From contig NZ_CP022314.1 in NCBI RefSeq assembly GCF_003352915.1, positions 2,423,623-2,487,622 of the forward strand: a DNA stretch of 64,000 nt, written 5' to 3'. Position numbers and translations under genes: made by a program. The notes under the pieces were generated by a model. The model made no database searches, was not told the origin of the DNA, and saw only the letters and a program-made list of their open reading frames with translations. This document shows positions 25,176 to 33,140 of the stretch, piece by piece; the first letter of the stretch is position 1; each line of letters starts with the position of its first letter. The stretch comes from Arthrobacter sp. PM3 (GTDB taxonomy: Bacteria; Actinomycetota; Actinomycetes; Actinomycetales; Micrococcaceae).

Positions 25176-25838
25176 ATGACATCTCGCATTTCGCTTTCCA
25201 CTTCCTGGCGCGTCTGCGCAGCCGCCTTGGTGTCGCTCTCCCTGCTGTCGGTCACAGCCTGTACCGGAGGCGGAACTCCGCCGCCAGGATCCCCTCCGTC
25301 GGATTCCCAAGCTCCGTCTGCGTCGCCCACTCCCAGTGCCACCCCGACCCCCACACCCAGCTACAAACCCGCTGACGCCTCAGGCAGGGCGCAGAACGTC
25401 CCGGTTCCCGTGCTGCCCGAAGCGGCGAAGGCCGAGTCAAAGGAAGGCCTCGAAGCGTTCGCCAGGTACTGGTACACGACGCTTTCATACGCTTATGAGA
25501 CGGGGGACATCAAGCCACTGGAGTCGGTCTCGAGTTCCTCGTGCGTTTCTTGTGGACGGGTGAAGAAAGTCGTTCAGGGATGGCATACCGAGGGGAGGTG
25601 GCTCGTCGGGGGAAAGATGGTCGTCGAAGGTGTCCAAACCAATTTCGTTGAAACAAGGCCAGCCGAGTACCAGGTTCTAATTCAGGTTTATCAGGACGCC
25701 CTGTCTTACTATCGGGCCGACAAGACTCTGGACGAAAAGACGGAGCCAAGCCCCGCGGCTGGTGACATCATGATCGCCTCGTACGGAGGCGGGTCTTGGA
25801 AAGCCGTAACCGTTGAGCACTTGGCCAAGAGCGGGTGA
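25176..25838 (+). CDS. DUF6318-family lipoprotein
   Basis: A 220-residue exported lipoprotein: signal peptide with lipobox LSVTAC (Cys 29), a Pro/Ser/Thr-rich spacer to about residue 65, then the DUF6318 domain starting near NVPVPVLPEAAKAESKEGLE and containing a CxxC pair (SSCVSCGRV). This family is characteristic of Arthrobacter and relatives; its role is unknown. The base composition is less GC-rich than in the surrounding housekeeping genes. It overlaps the next exported protein by one base (TGATG), so the two are probably made together. Confidence 0.8.
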   Translation: MTSRISLSTSWRVCAAALVSLSLLSVTACTGGGTPPPGSPPSDSQAPSASPTPSATPTPTPSYKPADASGRAQNVPVPVLPEAAKAESKEGLEAFARYWYTTLSYAYETGDIKPLESVSSSSCVSCGRVKKVVQGWHTEGRWLVGGKMVVEGVQTNFVETRPAEYQVLIQVYQDALSYYRADKTLDEKTEPSPAAGDIMIASYGGGSWKAVTVEHLAKSG

Positions 25839-26764
25839 TGACCATCATTGCCCGCAGAGTTTTTCCGGTTCTAGCGATGCTCATTCTCCTGTTAGGGCCA
25901 GCGAATCTCGACGCGAGAGCTGACTCGCCGGACTCTCCGGTGAAAGGGGGCTGGAACCAAACCGGCGCAACCGTTTCCTCATGGCATCTCGATCCTGCTT
26001 CCGGTGTCTGGGTGGATGCGCCCAGTGCGTTGTCGGAAGACCCGAACATCTACAAATTTGAGTACCTTTGCCTCGACCCGGCAAAGAACAATTTCGATAC
26101 CGACTGTCTGGCGGGGGCCGTTCGGTGCGACAAGGGCGCTGACGGACGTCCCGTCCGGTGGTACTCCTCGCTGCGGGTCTTTGTTCCGCCGATATGGTCC
26201 ACGATCCGTCCCGACCGCTGCGTCTACTCCGAGAACCCGGATGACGTCCTGGGTAGAATCGCCGCGCAGATCCAGTCCAAGTTTGAACAGTTGCCGGTCA
26301 GTCCGGGGACGTCGGTGATGCAGCCGAGCCCGCACACGCTCCGGGGCGCCGAGACCAACTTCTTCGCCGAGGCCGCCGAGCAAGCGTTCACCGTGGACAT
26401 GTTCGGCCAGAGTGTCGCGATTACCGCCAAGCCTGTCCAATACGCGTGGAGCTATGGCGACGGCACGTCGCTGGGGCCGCAAACAGCCGCTGGCGGGCCC
26501 CTTCCACAGGACCGTTGGGGCGAAAAGACGCTGACAAGCCACGTCTACGCCCAGACCGGTGACTTCCCGGTGGTGCTGACGACGCACTTCCAGGGCACGT
26601 ATTCCGTGAACGGGGGACCGGCTCTGCCGATTCCCGGCCAGGGCCTCTTCAGTTCGCCGCCGCAAACCGTCAGTGTCTGGCGCTCAATCACCCGGAATTA
26701 CGCGGATACCTGCCTGCAAGACCCGCAAGGTCAGGGCTGCCCCGGCGTCGCCCCGGCCCCGTAG
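25838..26764 (+). CDS. Secreted protein with PKD-like domain
   Basis: A 308-residue protein with an N-terminal signal peptide (hydrophobic VFPVLAMLILLLGPANLDARA). Residues about 195-260 contain YAWSYGDGTSLGP and TSHVYAQTGDFPVVLTTHF, the typical 'W-x-x-G-D-G-T ... H-x-Y-x-x-x-G-x-y' pattern of PKD beta-sandwich domains. Five Cys residues suggest disulphides. The start is the ATG at 25838, which overlaps the stop of the DUF6318 gene; a GTG at 25835 directly before it is possible. It is probably cell-wall associated or released. Function unknown. Confidence 0.75.
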   Translation: MTIIARRVFPVLAMLILLLGPANLDARADSPDSPVKGGWNQTGATVSSWHLDPASGVWVDAPSALSEDPNIYKFEYLCLDPAKNNFDTDCLAGAVRCDKGADGRPVRWYSSLRVFVPPIWSTIRPDRCVYSENPDDVLGRIAAQIQSKFEQLPVSPGTSVMQPSPHTLRGAETNFFAEAAEQAFTVDMFGQSVAITAKPVQYAWSYGDGTSLGPQTAAGGPLPQDRWGEKTLTSHVYAQTGDFPVVLTTHFQGTYSVNGGPALPIPGQGLFSSPPQTVSVWRSITRNYADTCLQDPQGQGCPGVAPAP

Positions 26765-26788
26765 CCGGTCGCAGGGCCGGTACCGTGT

Positions 26789-28126
26789 TTAGGCGCGCAG
26801 TTCGCGGTCCACCCGGTCCATGCGGGCGCCCACCAGCTGCCAGCGCGGATCGCCCGGTCCGAGCAGTGTGGCCGCGGCCGCCGCCGTTGCGGTATCGGCC
26901 GATCCCATGTCGCTCATGCACCATTGCAGCATCAGCCGGGCATCGCCGCTGGACCGCACGGACGCTCCCATGGCCACGTTGAGCTCGTCGCGCATAAACC
27001 CGACAGCCAGGTTGGCCGACCGTGTGAGGAGCTGCGCCGGGTAGGCGGCTAAGGCCTCCGCAACCCGTCCGTCGCGCAGATGGCCGGCCACCACGGAGGC
27101 ATCCGTCACGACGTCGACGGTTGATGAGAAACGGTACGGGTTTGCTTCGAGGACGTCGCCCAGGATGCTGCGGATCCGGTGCATCTCGGTCCGGATCGCC
27201 GCTCCCGTGCCCGCGTCGCCATGGATTTCGCAGGCCAGTTCATCGGCGCTCCAGCCTTGGCCGCGCGAGGCCAGGAGGGCCAGGATTTCGGCGCGCCGCA
27301 CCGTGAGCGGGCGGCTGGCGCCGCCGTCGATCGCCGCCGACGGCGAGTCGCCCAACAGCCGCAGCACCAGCCGGGACCGGGTACCGCAGTCGCGCGCCGT
27401 CCGCCCGCCGGGATCTGCCGCCTGACTCCGGTGGCGCGTGCCGGCGTCGGGAGTTGGCGCTGATTTCAGCAGTTCCTCGGCAAGCCGCACGCCGCACCGC
27501 ACCAGCCGGAGGCTGTCCGGCGTGACCGACTCGAACGGGCCGGAGACATCGAGGACGCCGACGATCTCGCCCGTGAAAGGGTCGCGAATGGGAGAGGCGG
27601 TACAGGCCCAGTCGTGATGGGTCCGCACGAGGTGCTCGGCCGAGAAAAGCTGCGCCGGGGCGCCCGTGACGAGAGCTTCGCTGATGGCGTTGGTGCCGAC
27701 GCCGGACTCGGACCAGTCCGCACCCTCCACGAACTCCAGGGAGTCGGCGAGCCGCAGCGCCTGCCGGCTGCCGACCCGCCACAGGACTTCGCCCTCGTGG
27801 TCGGTCACGATCAGCAAATGGCGGCCGGTCACCGTCTCATCGGCCAGCAGCTGCGACAGGGCCGGCATCACCCCGGCGAGGCGGTGGCCAGCGCTGAGGG
27901 AGCGCGCCTCGGCGACGTCGTGCCGGTGGACCGGACGGTGCTGGTCCGGGTTGATGCCCAGCGCGAGGGACCGCTGCCAGGACTTGATGAGCGACGCCGG
28001 CAGGCGCGGGTCCGGGGTGCCGGAGATGGTGGCCTCGTGCGCCGCGCGCAGGGCGCGGGCGTATTCCTTGGGTGCGGAAAACCTGAGGTCGGACGGATGC
28101 GTGATGGAGCCGTTGCCCTGCCGCAT
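26789..28126 (-). CDS. GAF-domain transcriptional regulator (AcoR-like, without AAA+ domain)
   Basis: A 445-residue regulator. The N-terminal part has the AcoR-family lead-in (PASLIKSWQRSLALGINPD) and a GAF sensor (about 70-210; DWSESGVGTNAISEALVTG, SPIRDPFTGEIVGVLDVSG). Instead of a sigma-54-activating AAA+ domain it has a C-terminal winged-helix-like segment (about 270-360; LTVRRAEILALLASRGQGWS, RTEMHRIRSILGDVLEANPY). This variant is widespread in actinobacteria next to alcohol or aldehyde oxidation genes. The ATG at 28126 is chosen because GGGAG lies 7 nt upstream. It is divergent from the monooxygenase gene and probably controls it and the dehydrogenase. Confidence 0.82.
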   Translation of the reverse strand: MRQGNGSITHPSDLRFSAPKEYARALRAAHEATISGTPDPRLPASLIKSWQRSLALGINPDQHRPVHRHDVAEARSLSAGHRLAGVMPALSQLLADETVTGRHLLIVTDHEGEVLWRVGSRQALRLADSLEFVEGADWSESGVGTNAISEALVTGAPAQLFSAEHLVRTHHDWACTASPIRDPFTGEIVGVLDVSGPFESVTPDSLRLVRCGVRLAEELLKSAPTPDAGTRHRSQAADPGGRTARDCGTRSRLVLRLLGDSPSAAIDGGASRPLTVRRAEILALLASRGQGWSADELACEIHGDAGTGAAIRTEMHRIRSILGDVLEANPYRFSSTVDVVTDASVVAGHLRDGRVAEALAAYPAQLLTRSANLAVGFMRDELNVAMGASVRSSGDARLMLQWCMSDMGSADTATAAAAATLLGPGDPRWQLVGARMDRVDRELRA

Positions 28127-28221
28127 GCTCATACTCCCAACTCGTCCTCGAATCGTCGCACCGGCAGGTTCCCCGCCGCCGTCGGATGCTGCGCGCACCG
28201 GCCGGCAGCGTCAGAGCTCCG

Positions 28222-28270
28222 TGTAACCCGATTGTAACCCCCTGCCACTTTTACTTGTGATGCGGGTCAC
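28222..28270. promoter_or_regulatory. Candidate regulator sites in the GAF-regulator/monooxygenase divergent promoter
   Basis: TGTAACCC occurs at 28222-28229 and again at 28233-28240, 11 bp apart, i.e. one helical turn. GTGA-TGCGGG-TCAC, a short inverted repeat, follows at 28257-28270. They lie between the divergent genes and are the likeliest targets of the GAF regulator. Confidence 0.4.
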
Positions 28271-28329
28271 TGCAAGGTCCGGGCGTCGCCCAGCGGGAGT
28301 GGCCCCTGTCAGCAACGGAAAGAGGAAAC

Positions 28330-30120
28330 ATGCCTGAGACACCAAACGGCGTCGTCGAGGCGTGGCTGGCGCAGTTCGATGAGGCGCTGCGCAGCCACAA
28401 CACGGACGCCGCCCTGGAGCTTTTCGACGACGACTCGTACTGGCGCGACTTCGTCTCCTTCACCTGGAACCTCAAGACCCTCGAAGGCAAAGCGGACATC
28501 CGCCGGATGCTCGACGCCACCCTGGGTGACGTGCAGCCCGGCAACTGGACCCTGGCCGAGGACGCCACCGGGGACGCCGCCAACGCCGAAGCCTGGGTGA
28601 ATTTCGAGACCGCCCAGGCCAGGGGACATGCCCACTTGCGGCTCCGGAACGGCAAATGCTGGACCCTGCTCACCACCATGCAGGAACTGAAGGGATTCGA
28701 GGAGAAGAAGGGGCCGAACCGGGACAAGGGAGTGGCCCACCAGATCACCAAGGGCCGCAAATCCTGGCTGGAACGCAAGGAAGAGCAGGAGGCCAGGCTC
28801 GGTTACGAGGACCAGCCCTACGCCGTGATCATCGGTGGCGGTCAGGGCGGGATCGGGCTGGGGGCGCGGCTGCGCCGGCTCGGCGTGCCCACCATCATCA
28901 TCGAAAAGAACGAACGCGCCGGTGACTCCTGGCGCAACCGCTACAAGTCCCTGCACCTGCACGACCCGGTCTGGTACGACCACCTGCCCTACCTGAAATT
29001 CCCCGACGACTGGCCGGTATTCGCGGCGAAGGACAAGATCGGCGACTGGCTGGAGAACTACACCCGGATCATGGAGCTGAACTACTGGTCCAAGACCGAA
29101 TGCACCAACGCCCGCTTTGATGACGCGGCCGGGAACTGGGTGGTGGAGGTGGTGCGCGACGGCGAACCGGTCACCTTGCGCCCACAGCAGCTCATCTTCG
29201 CCCTTGGCGTCTCGGGGTACCCCAACGTCCCCGCGTTCGACGGCGCCGAGTCCTTCCTGGGGGAGCAGTATCACTCGTCCAGGCACCCCGGCGGGGGAGA
29301 CTGGACCGGCAGGAAAGCTGTGGTCATCGGCTCCAACAATTCCGCCCACGACATCTGCGCCGACCTCTGGGAACACGGCGCCGACGTCACCATGGTCCAG
29401 CGGTCCTCCACGCACATCGCCCGCAGCGAATCCCTTATGGACCTGGCGCTCGGCGGCCTGTACTCCGAGCAGGCACTGGCCAACGGCATCACCACGGAGA
29501 AGGCCGACCTTCTGTTTGCCTCCCTGCCGTACCGGATTCTGCCTGAGGCCCAGATCCCGGTGTACACCGAGATGGCCGAACGGGACGCCGACTTCTACGC
29601 CCAGCTGGAGGCCGCCGGGTTCGAGCTGGACTTCGGCGCGGACGGCTCGGGCCTGTTCCTGAAGTACCTGCGGCGCGGCTCCGGCTACTACATCGACGTC
29701 GGCGCCTCCCAGCTGATCATCGACGGCCGGGTCAAGCTCGCCAACGGCCAGGTCAGCAAAATCACCGGAAACTCCGTGGTGATGGCCGACGGGACGGAAC
29801 TGGAGGCCGACGTCATCATCTACGCCACCGGCTACGGGTCGATGAACGGCTGGCTGGCGGATCTGGTCTCGCCCGAGGTGGCCGACGCCGTCGGCAAGTG
29901 CTGGGGCTTCGGATCCGATACGCCCAAAGACCCCGGGCCCTGGGAAGGGGAACTGCGCAATATGTGGAAGCCCACCAACGTGGACAACCTCTGGATCCAC
30001 GGCGGCAACCTGCACCAAAGCCGGCACTACTCCGCCTACCTGGCGCTGCAGCTCAAAGCCAGGATGGAGGGGCTTCCGACGCCGGTCTTCGAACTGCAGC
30101 CCACGCACCACACCCGCTGA
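28330..30120 (+). CDS. Flavin-containing monooxygenase with N-terminal NTF2-like domain
   Basis: A 596-residue class B flavoprotein monooxygenase. Residues 5-130 form a SnoaL/NTF2-like domain not found in classical FMOs. The FAD-binding motif is VIIGGGQGGIGLGARL (about 165), the FxGxxxH fingerprint is seen as FLGEQYHSS (about 306), and a second Rossmann motif VIGSNNSAHDICADLW binds NADPH (about 331). It should insert oxygen into a ketone (Baeyer-Villiger) or oxidise a heteroatom. AGAGGA before the ATG is a good ribosome site. With the butanediol-type dehydrogenase and old yellow enzyme it may oxidise small alcohols and ketones; the order of steps is a guess. Confidence 0.85.
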   Translation: MPETPNGVVEAWLAQFDEALRSHNTDAALELFDDDSYWRDFVSFTWNLKTLEGKADIRRMLDATLGDVQPGNWTLAEDATGDAANAEAWVNFETAQARGHAHLRLRNGKCWTLLTTMQELKGFEEKKGPNRDKGVAHQITKGRKSWLERKEEQEARLGYEDQPYAVIIGGGQGGIGLGARLRRLGVPTIIIEKNERAGDSWRNRYKSLHLHDPVWYDHLPYLKFPDDWPVFAAKDKIGDWLENYTRIMELNYWSKTECTNARFDDAAGNWVVEVVRDGEPVTLRPQQLIFALGVSGYPNVPAFDGAESFLGEQYHSSRHPGGGDWTGRKAVVIGSNNSAHDICADLWEHGADVTMVQRSSTHIARSESLMDLALGGLYSEQALANGITTEKADLLFASLPYRILPEAQIPVYTEMAERDADFYAQLEAAGFELDFGADGSGLFLKYLRRGSGYYIDVGASQLIIDGRVKLANGQVSKITGNSVVMADGTELEADVIIYATGYGSMNGWLADLVSPEVADAVGKCWGFGSDTPKDPGPWEGELRNMWKPTNVDNLWIHGGNLHQSRHYSAYLALQLKARMEGLPTPVFELQPTHHTR

Positions 30121-30130
30121 CCCGGCCCGG

Positions 30131-30162
30131 CCGTGACAACCCGTGGCCGTGACAACCCGTGG
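30131..30162 (+). repeat. Perfect 16-bp tandem duplication
   Basis: CCGTGACAACCCGTGG is present twice back to back (30131-30146, 30147-30162), directly after the monooxygenase gene. A third, partial copy (ACAATCCGTGG) lies at 30208-30218. It looks like a recent slippage duplication or a pair of binding sites. Confidence 0.6.
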
Positions 30163-30212
30163 CGGGGCGGCCAGACTGGGCGTACGCCCCCTGTTGTGAA
30201 TCCAACGACAAT

Positions 30213-30244
30213 CCGTGGATGCGCCCGGCCGGGCGCATCCACGG
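30213..30244. promoter_or_regulatory. Perfect 32-bp palindrome before the dehydrogenase gene
   Basis: The 16-nt half CCGTGGATGCGCCCGG is followed without spacer by its exact complement, 22 bp before the start codon at 30267. No T-run follows, so it is not an ordinary terminator. In mRNA it would form a very stable hairpin just upstream of the ribosome site; as DNA it could be a large operator. Confidence 0.6.
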
Positions 30245-30266
30245 CCCGGAAAGCAAAGGTGAAACC

Positions 30267-31325
30267 ATGAAAGCAGCACGATTCCATGCCCGGAAGGATC
30301 TCCGGATCGAGGACATCCAAGAGCCGGAGCTGCGCCCGGGCGCGGTCAAGATCGCCGTGGCCTGGTGCGGCATCTGCGGCACGGACCTCCACGAATTCCT
30401 GGAAGGACCCATCTTCACACCGCCGCCGGGCAGCCCCCATGTGCTGACGCATGAGGCCGCCCCGGTCACCCTGGGGCACGAGTTTTCCGGCACCGTCGAG
30501 GAACTCGGCGACGGGGTCACCGGCCTGGCCGTCGGCGACAGCGTGGTGGTGGAACCGTACGTCGTGTGCAACGAATGCGGTCCCTGCCTCAGCGGGCACT
30601 ACAACCTGTGCACCAAGCTGGGCTTCATCGGCCTGGCGGGCGGCGGCGGGGGCCTGAGCGAGAAGATCGTTGTCGACGCCCGCTGGGTGCACCCCGTCGG
30701 TGACATCCCGCTGGACGAGGCCGCGCTCATCGAACCCCTCGCGGTGGCGTATCACGCCGTCGGCCGCAGCGGGCTCACCGCGGGGGACGTCGCCGTCGTC
30801 GGGGGCGCCGGCCCCATCGGCCTGCTGACCGCCGCCGTCCTTCGGGGCATCGGCGTCACCACGATCGTGACCGAGCTGTCGGCGGCCCGCAAGGAAAAGG
30901 CAACCTCCTCCGGGGTGGCCGATCACGTCCTGGACCCGGGCAGGGACGACGTCAAGGCCCGGGTGCTGGAACTGACCGGCGGCGAAGGTGCCGCCGCGGC
31001 GTTCGAGTGTGCCGGCGTGAATGCCGTGCTGGATACGATGCTCGACGTCGTGAAGCCGGCCGGCGTCGTCGTCAACGTCTCGATCTGGGGACACCCGGCG
31101 ACGGTGGACATGCAAAAAGTGGTGCTGAAGGAGATCGACCTGCGCGGCACCATCGCCTACTGCGGTGATCACGCGGCCGCCATCAAGCTCGTCCAGGATG
31201 GCAAAGTCGACCTGAAGCCCTTCATCACCGGGCGGATTGCCCTGGACGACCTCGTGGATCAGGGGTTCGACACGCTGATCAACCGCAATGACACGGCGGT
31301 GAAAATTATTGTCCGGCCGAAGTGA
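30267..31325 (+). CDS. Zinc-dependent 2,3-butanediol dehydrogenase-like alcohol dehydrogenase
   Basis: A 352-residue medium-chain dehydrogenase. WCGICGTDLHEF holds the catalytic-zinc Cys, GHEFSG the zinc His/Glu, and CNECGPCLSGHYNLC the four-Cys structural-zinc lobe. The NAD-binding Rossmann turn is VVGGAGPIGLLTA (near 175). The length and the phrase THEAAPVTLGHEFSGTV fit (R,R)-butanediol dehydrogenases, which interconvert butanediol and acetoin. AAAGGTG lies 7 nt before the ATG. It follows the monooxygenase on the same strand after a 146-bp gap with two unusual repeats, so it may have its own control. Confidence 0.85.
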   Translation: MKAARFHARKDLRIEDIQEPELRPGAVKIAVAWCGICGTDLHEFLEGPIFTPPPGSPHVLTHEAAPVTLGHEFSGTVEELGDGVTGLAVGDSVVVEPYVVCNECGPCLSGHYNLCTKLGFIGLAGGGGGLSEKIVVDARWVHPVGDIPLDEAALIEPLAVAYHAVGRSGLTAGDVAVVGGAGPIGLLTAAVLRGIGVTTIVTELSAARKEKATSSGVADHVLDPGRDDVKARVLELTGGEGAAAAFECAGVNAVLDTMLDVVKPAGVVVNVSIWGHPATVDMQKVVLKEIDLRGTIAYCGDHAAAIKLVQDGKVDLKPFITGRIALDDLVDQGFDTLINRNDTAVKIIVRPK

Positions 31326-31378
31326 TTCGAGTCTCAGCGGGCTTCAACAGGAATAGTTGCAGACGCCTCGCAGTTGTG

Positions 31379-31400
31379 CACAGTGAACCCATTCACTGTG
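31379..31400. promoter_or_regulatory. Palindromic operator candidate before the old yellow enzyme gene
   Basis: CACAGTGAA-CCCA-TTCACTGTG, perfect 9-bp arms with a 4-bp centre, ends directly at the ribosome site AAAGGA (31401-31406) of the next gene. Size and symmetry suit a TetR- or MarR-type repressor; none is encoded beside it. Confidence 0.55.
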
Positions 31401-31413
31401 AAAGGAATTGCGC

Positions 31414-32484
31414 ATGCTGTTTTCCCCGTTGACGCTCGGCGAGCTGGAGCTGCCCAACCGACTCGTGATGGCGCCGCTGACCCGGCTTCGCTCCGGCCGG
31501 GAGGGAATCCCGGGGCCGCTGGTTGCGGAGCACTACCGCCAGCGCGCCTCCCTCGGCCTGATTGTCAGTGAAGGCACCTACCCGAGCCACGCCGGCCAGG
31601 GCTTCCCGGGCCAGCCAGGCCTGGTGACCCCGGAGCAGCTCAAGGGCTGGTCCGAGGTCACCGCCGCGGTGCACGCCGAAGGCGGCCGGATCTTCGCCCA
31701 GGTCATGCACGCCGGCCGGGTCACGCACGAGGACACCACGGGCGGACACGAGGTTGTCGCGCCCAGCGCCATCGCGATCGACGGCGAAACCCGCACCTAT
31801 GCGGGCAAGAAGCCGTTCCCGGTCCCGCGCGCCCTCACCACCGAGGAACTGCCGGGCATTCTCGAGTCGTTTGTGACGGCGTCGCGCAAGGCGATCGAGG
31901 CCGGGTTCGACGGCGTGGAGCTGCACTCCGCCAACGGCTACCTGCTCCACGAGTTCCTGACTCCCGCGGCCAACCAGCGCGATGACATCTACGGCGGCTC
32001 GCCCGAGAACCGCGCCCGCTTCGTCATCGAAGTCGCCGAGGCCGTGGTGGCCGCCGTGGGCGCCGACCGCGTCGGCATCCGCATCTCGCCGGAGCACAAC
32101 GTCCAGGGCGCCCTCGAACTGGATGCGGCCGACGTGCGCGAGACCTACGGCCTGCTGGTCGACGGCCTGGCGCCGCTGAACCTGGCGTACCTGAGCATCC
32201 TGCACAAGGAGCCCACCAGCGCCCTGGTTCAGGACCTGCGCGCCCGTTTCGGCGGGACCTTCCTCGTAAACACCGGCTTCGGCGTCATCACCACCCGCGA
32301 CGAGGCTCTCGCGCTGGTAGCGGACGGCCACGCTGACGCCGTCGTGGTCGGCCGACCGGCCATCGCCAACCCGGACCTGGCCCGCCGCTGGCGCGAGGGC
32401 CTGCCCGTCAACGAGCCCGACGCCTCGACGTTCTACGCCGACGGCGCCGTGGGCTACACGGACTACCCGGCCTACCAGAACTAG
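31414..32484 (+). CDS. Old yellow enzyme family alkene reductase
   Basis: A 356-residue FMN-dependent TIM barrel of the NemA/OYE type. The start MLFSPLTLGELELPNRLVMA and the active-site stretch ELHSANGYLLHEFLTP are typical; the usual HxxN pair that binds the substrate carbonyl appears as H-S-A-N. The C-terminal phosphate-binding part contains FGVITTRDEA and DAVVVGRPAIANPDL. These enzymes reduce activated C=C bonds of enones, nitro-esters and similar electrophiles with NADPH. AAAGGA lies 7 nt before the ATG. The palindrome just upstream suggests induction by its electrophilic substrates. It is the last gene before the first repeat locus. Confidence 0.88.
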   Translation: MLFSPLTLGELELPNRLVMAPLTRLRSGREGIPGPLVAEHYRQRASLGLIVSEGTYPSHAGQGFPGQPGLVTPEQLKGWSEVTAAVHAEGGRIFAQVMHAGRVTHEDTTGGHEVVAPSAIAIDGETRTYAGKKPFPVPRALTTEELPGILESFVTASRKAIEAGFDGVELHSANGYLLHEFLTPAANQRDDIYGGSPENRARFVIEVAEAVVAAVGADRVGIRISPEHNVQGALELDAADVRETYGLLVDGLAPLNLAYLSILHKEPTSALVQDLRARFGGTFLVNTGFGVITTRDEALALVADGHADAVVVGRPAIANPDLARRWREGLPVNEPDASTFYADGAVGYTDYPAYQN

Positions 32485-32584
32485 GCCCGGCCCCGGCCGG
32501 CCCCTTGCGGCTGGGGCATCGTGGCCTGACCTCCGCGGCTGGACATGCTCAGCTGCGACACTGGACATGCTCAGTTGCAACACT

Positions 32585-32663
32585 GGACATGCTCAGTTGC
32601 AGCCGCGAACAGTGGACAGAATGCCTTTCTGTCCACTGTTCGCGCTTAACGCTGAGCATGTCC
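32585..32663 (+). repeat. 79-bp nested palindromic element, copy 1
   Basis: Outer arms GGACATGCTCAG (32585-32596) and CTGAGCATGTCC (32652-32663) are perfectly complementary. Inside, 17-bp arms (32604-32620 and 32628-32644) pair perfectly around a 7-nt loop ATGCCTT. The 21-bp centre (32614-32634) starts with GGACA and ends with TGTCC. The layout is decamer-19-21-19-decamer, shared exactly by the three other copies. Confidence 0.8.
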
Positions 32664-32789
32664 CTCGCTAATCCGGGGCACCACTGGACATGCCCCGCCC
32701 CTGCGTCCCCGGACCAATGAGCATGCCCCACGCGGGGTGAACTGGCCCCGGGCCATTGGGCATGCCCCACGCTGCGTTCCTGGGCCAAC

Positions 32790-32868
32790 GGACATGCTCA
32801 GCCCAGAGCGCGAGCACTGGACATAGTCCCAATCTGTCCAGTGCTCGCATCTAACAATGAGCATGTCC
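32790..32868 (+). repeat. 79-bp nested palindromic element, copy 2
   Basis: Same layout as copy 1: outer decamers GGACATGCTC (32790) and GAGCATGTCC (32859), 21-bp centre 32819-32839 beginning GGACA and ending TGTCC. The inner arms (32810-32823 and 32835-32848) pair perfectly over 14 bp. Compared with copy 1 the nine bases beside the centre differ at two positions, and both changes are matched on the opposite arm. Confidence 0.8.
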
Positions 32869-32920
32869 CTCGCGCCGGAGAGCTGCGGTGGGGCATGTCC
32901 CGTGATGGGGCTGAACCATC

Positions 32921-33026
32921 GAGCATGCTCCTCGCCGCGCGGGCGCACCATTGAGCATGCTCCTCGCCGCGCGGGCGCACCATTGAGCATGCTCCTCGCC
33001 GCGCGGGCGCACCATTGAGCATGCTC
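32921..33026 (+). repeat. 32-bp tandem array within repeat locus 1
   Basis: Three full 32-bp units (32921, 32953, 32985) and the decamer of a fourth (33017). Each begins with GAGCATGCTC and continues CTCGCCGCGCGGGCGCACCA then TT. The units are identical, indicating recent tandem expansion. Confidence 0.85.
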
Positions 33027-33123
33027 CACTGCCGGGGGTGGGACCGGGCATGCTCACCGGGCGGCGTTCGGAGCGGAGGGCCACCGATGAGCATGTCCCG
33101 TGGGGAACCCCAGCGGTGCCCGG

Positions 33124-33133
33124 TCCTATAGGA
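33124..33133. promoter_or_regulatory. GntR operator TCCTATAGGA overlapping the gntR promoter
   Basis: A perfect 10-bp palindrome 7 bp before the gntR start codon. TAGGAT (33129-33134) overlaps it and fits a -10 box 6 nt before the ATG; alternatively AGGA is the ribosome site. Either way, bound regulator would shut off its own gene. The same sequence recurs before the operon it faces. Confidence 0.65.
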
Positions 33134-33140
33134 TCTGAAC

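Larger units (their letters stand above)
32541..33098. repeat. Repeat locus 1: array of 16 RRRCATGYYY palindromic decamers
   Basis: The gene-free stretch 32485-33140 is filled by copies of a 10-bp near-palindrome (GGACATGCTC, GAGCATGTCC, GAGCATGCTC, GGGCATGCCC and variants). They start at 32541, 32563, 32585, 32654, 32686, 32719, 32758, 32790, 32859, 32891, 32921, 32953, 32985, 33017, 33046 and 33089. Steps are 22 bp at first, 69 bp inside two larger elements, and mostly 29-33 bp elsewhere, i.e. close to whole helical turns. Open reading frames crossing the array translate the repeat itself and are not genes. A second locus with the same parts lies at 41595-42033. Confidence 0.85.

Noticed and set aside
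28309..30279. Long open frame opposite the flavin monooxygenase
   Set aside because: Antisense shadow with Gly/Val/His-rich composition; the + strand gene has FAD and NADPH motifs.
32921..33026. 32-bp repeats as a possible CRISPR array
   Set aside because: Units are directly tandem with no unique spacers, and there are no cas genes.
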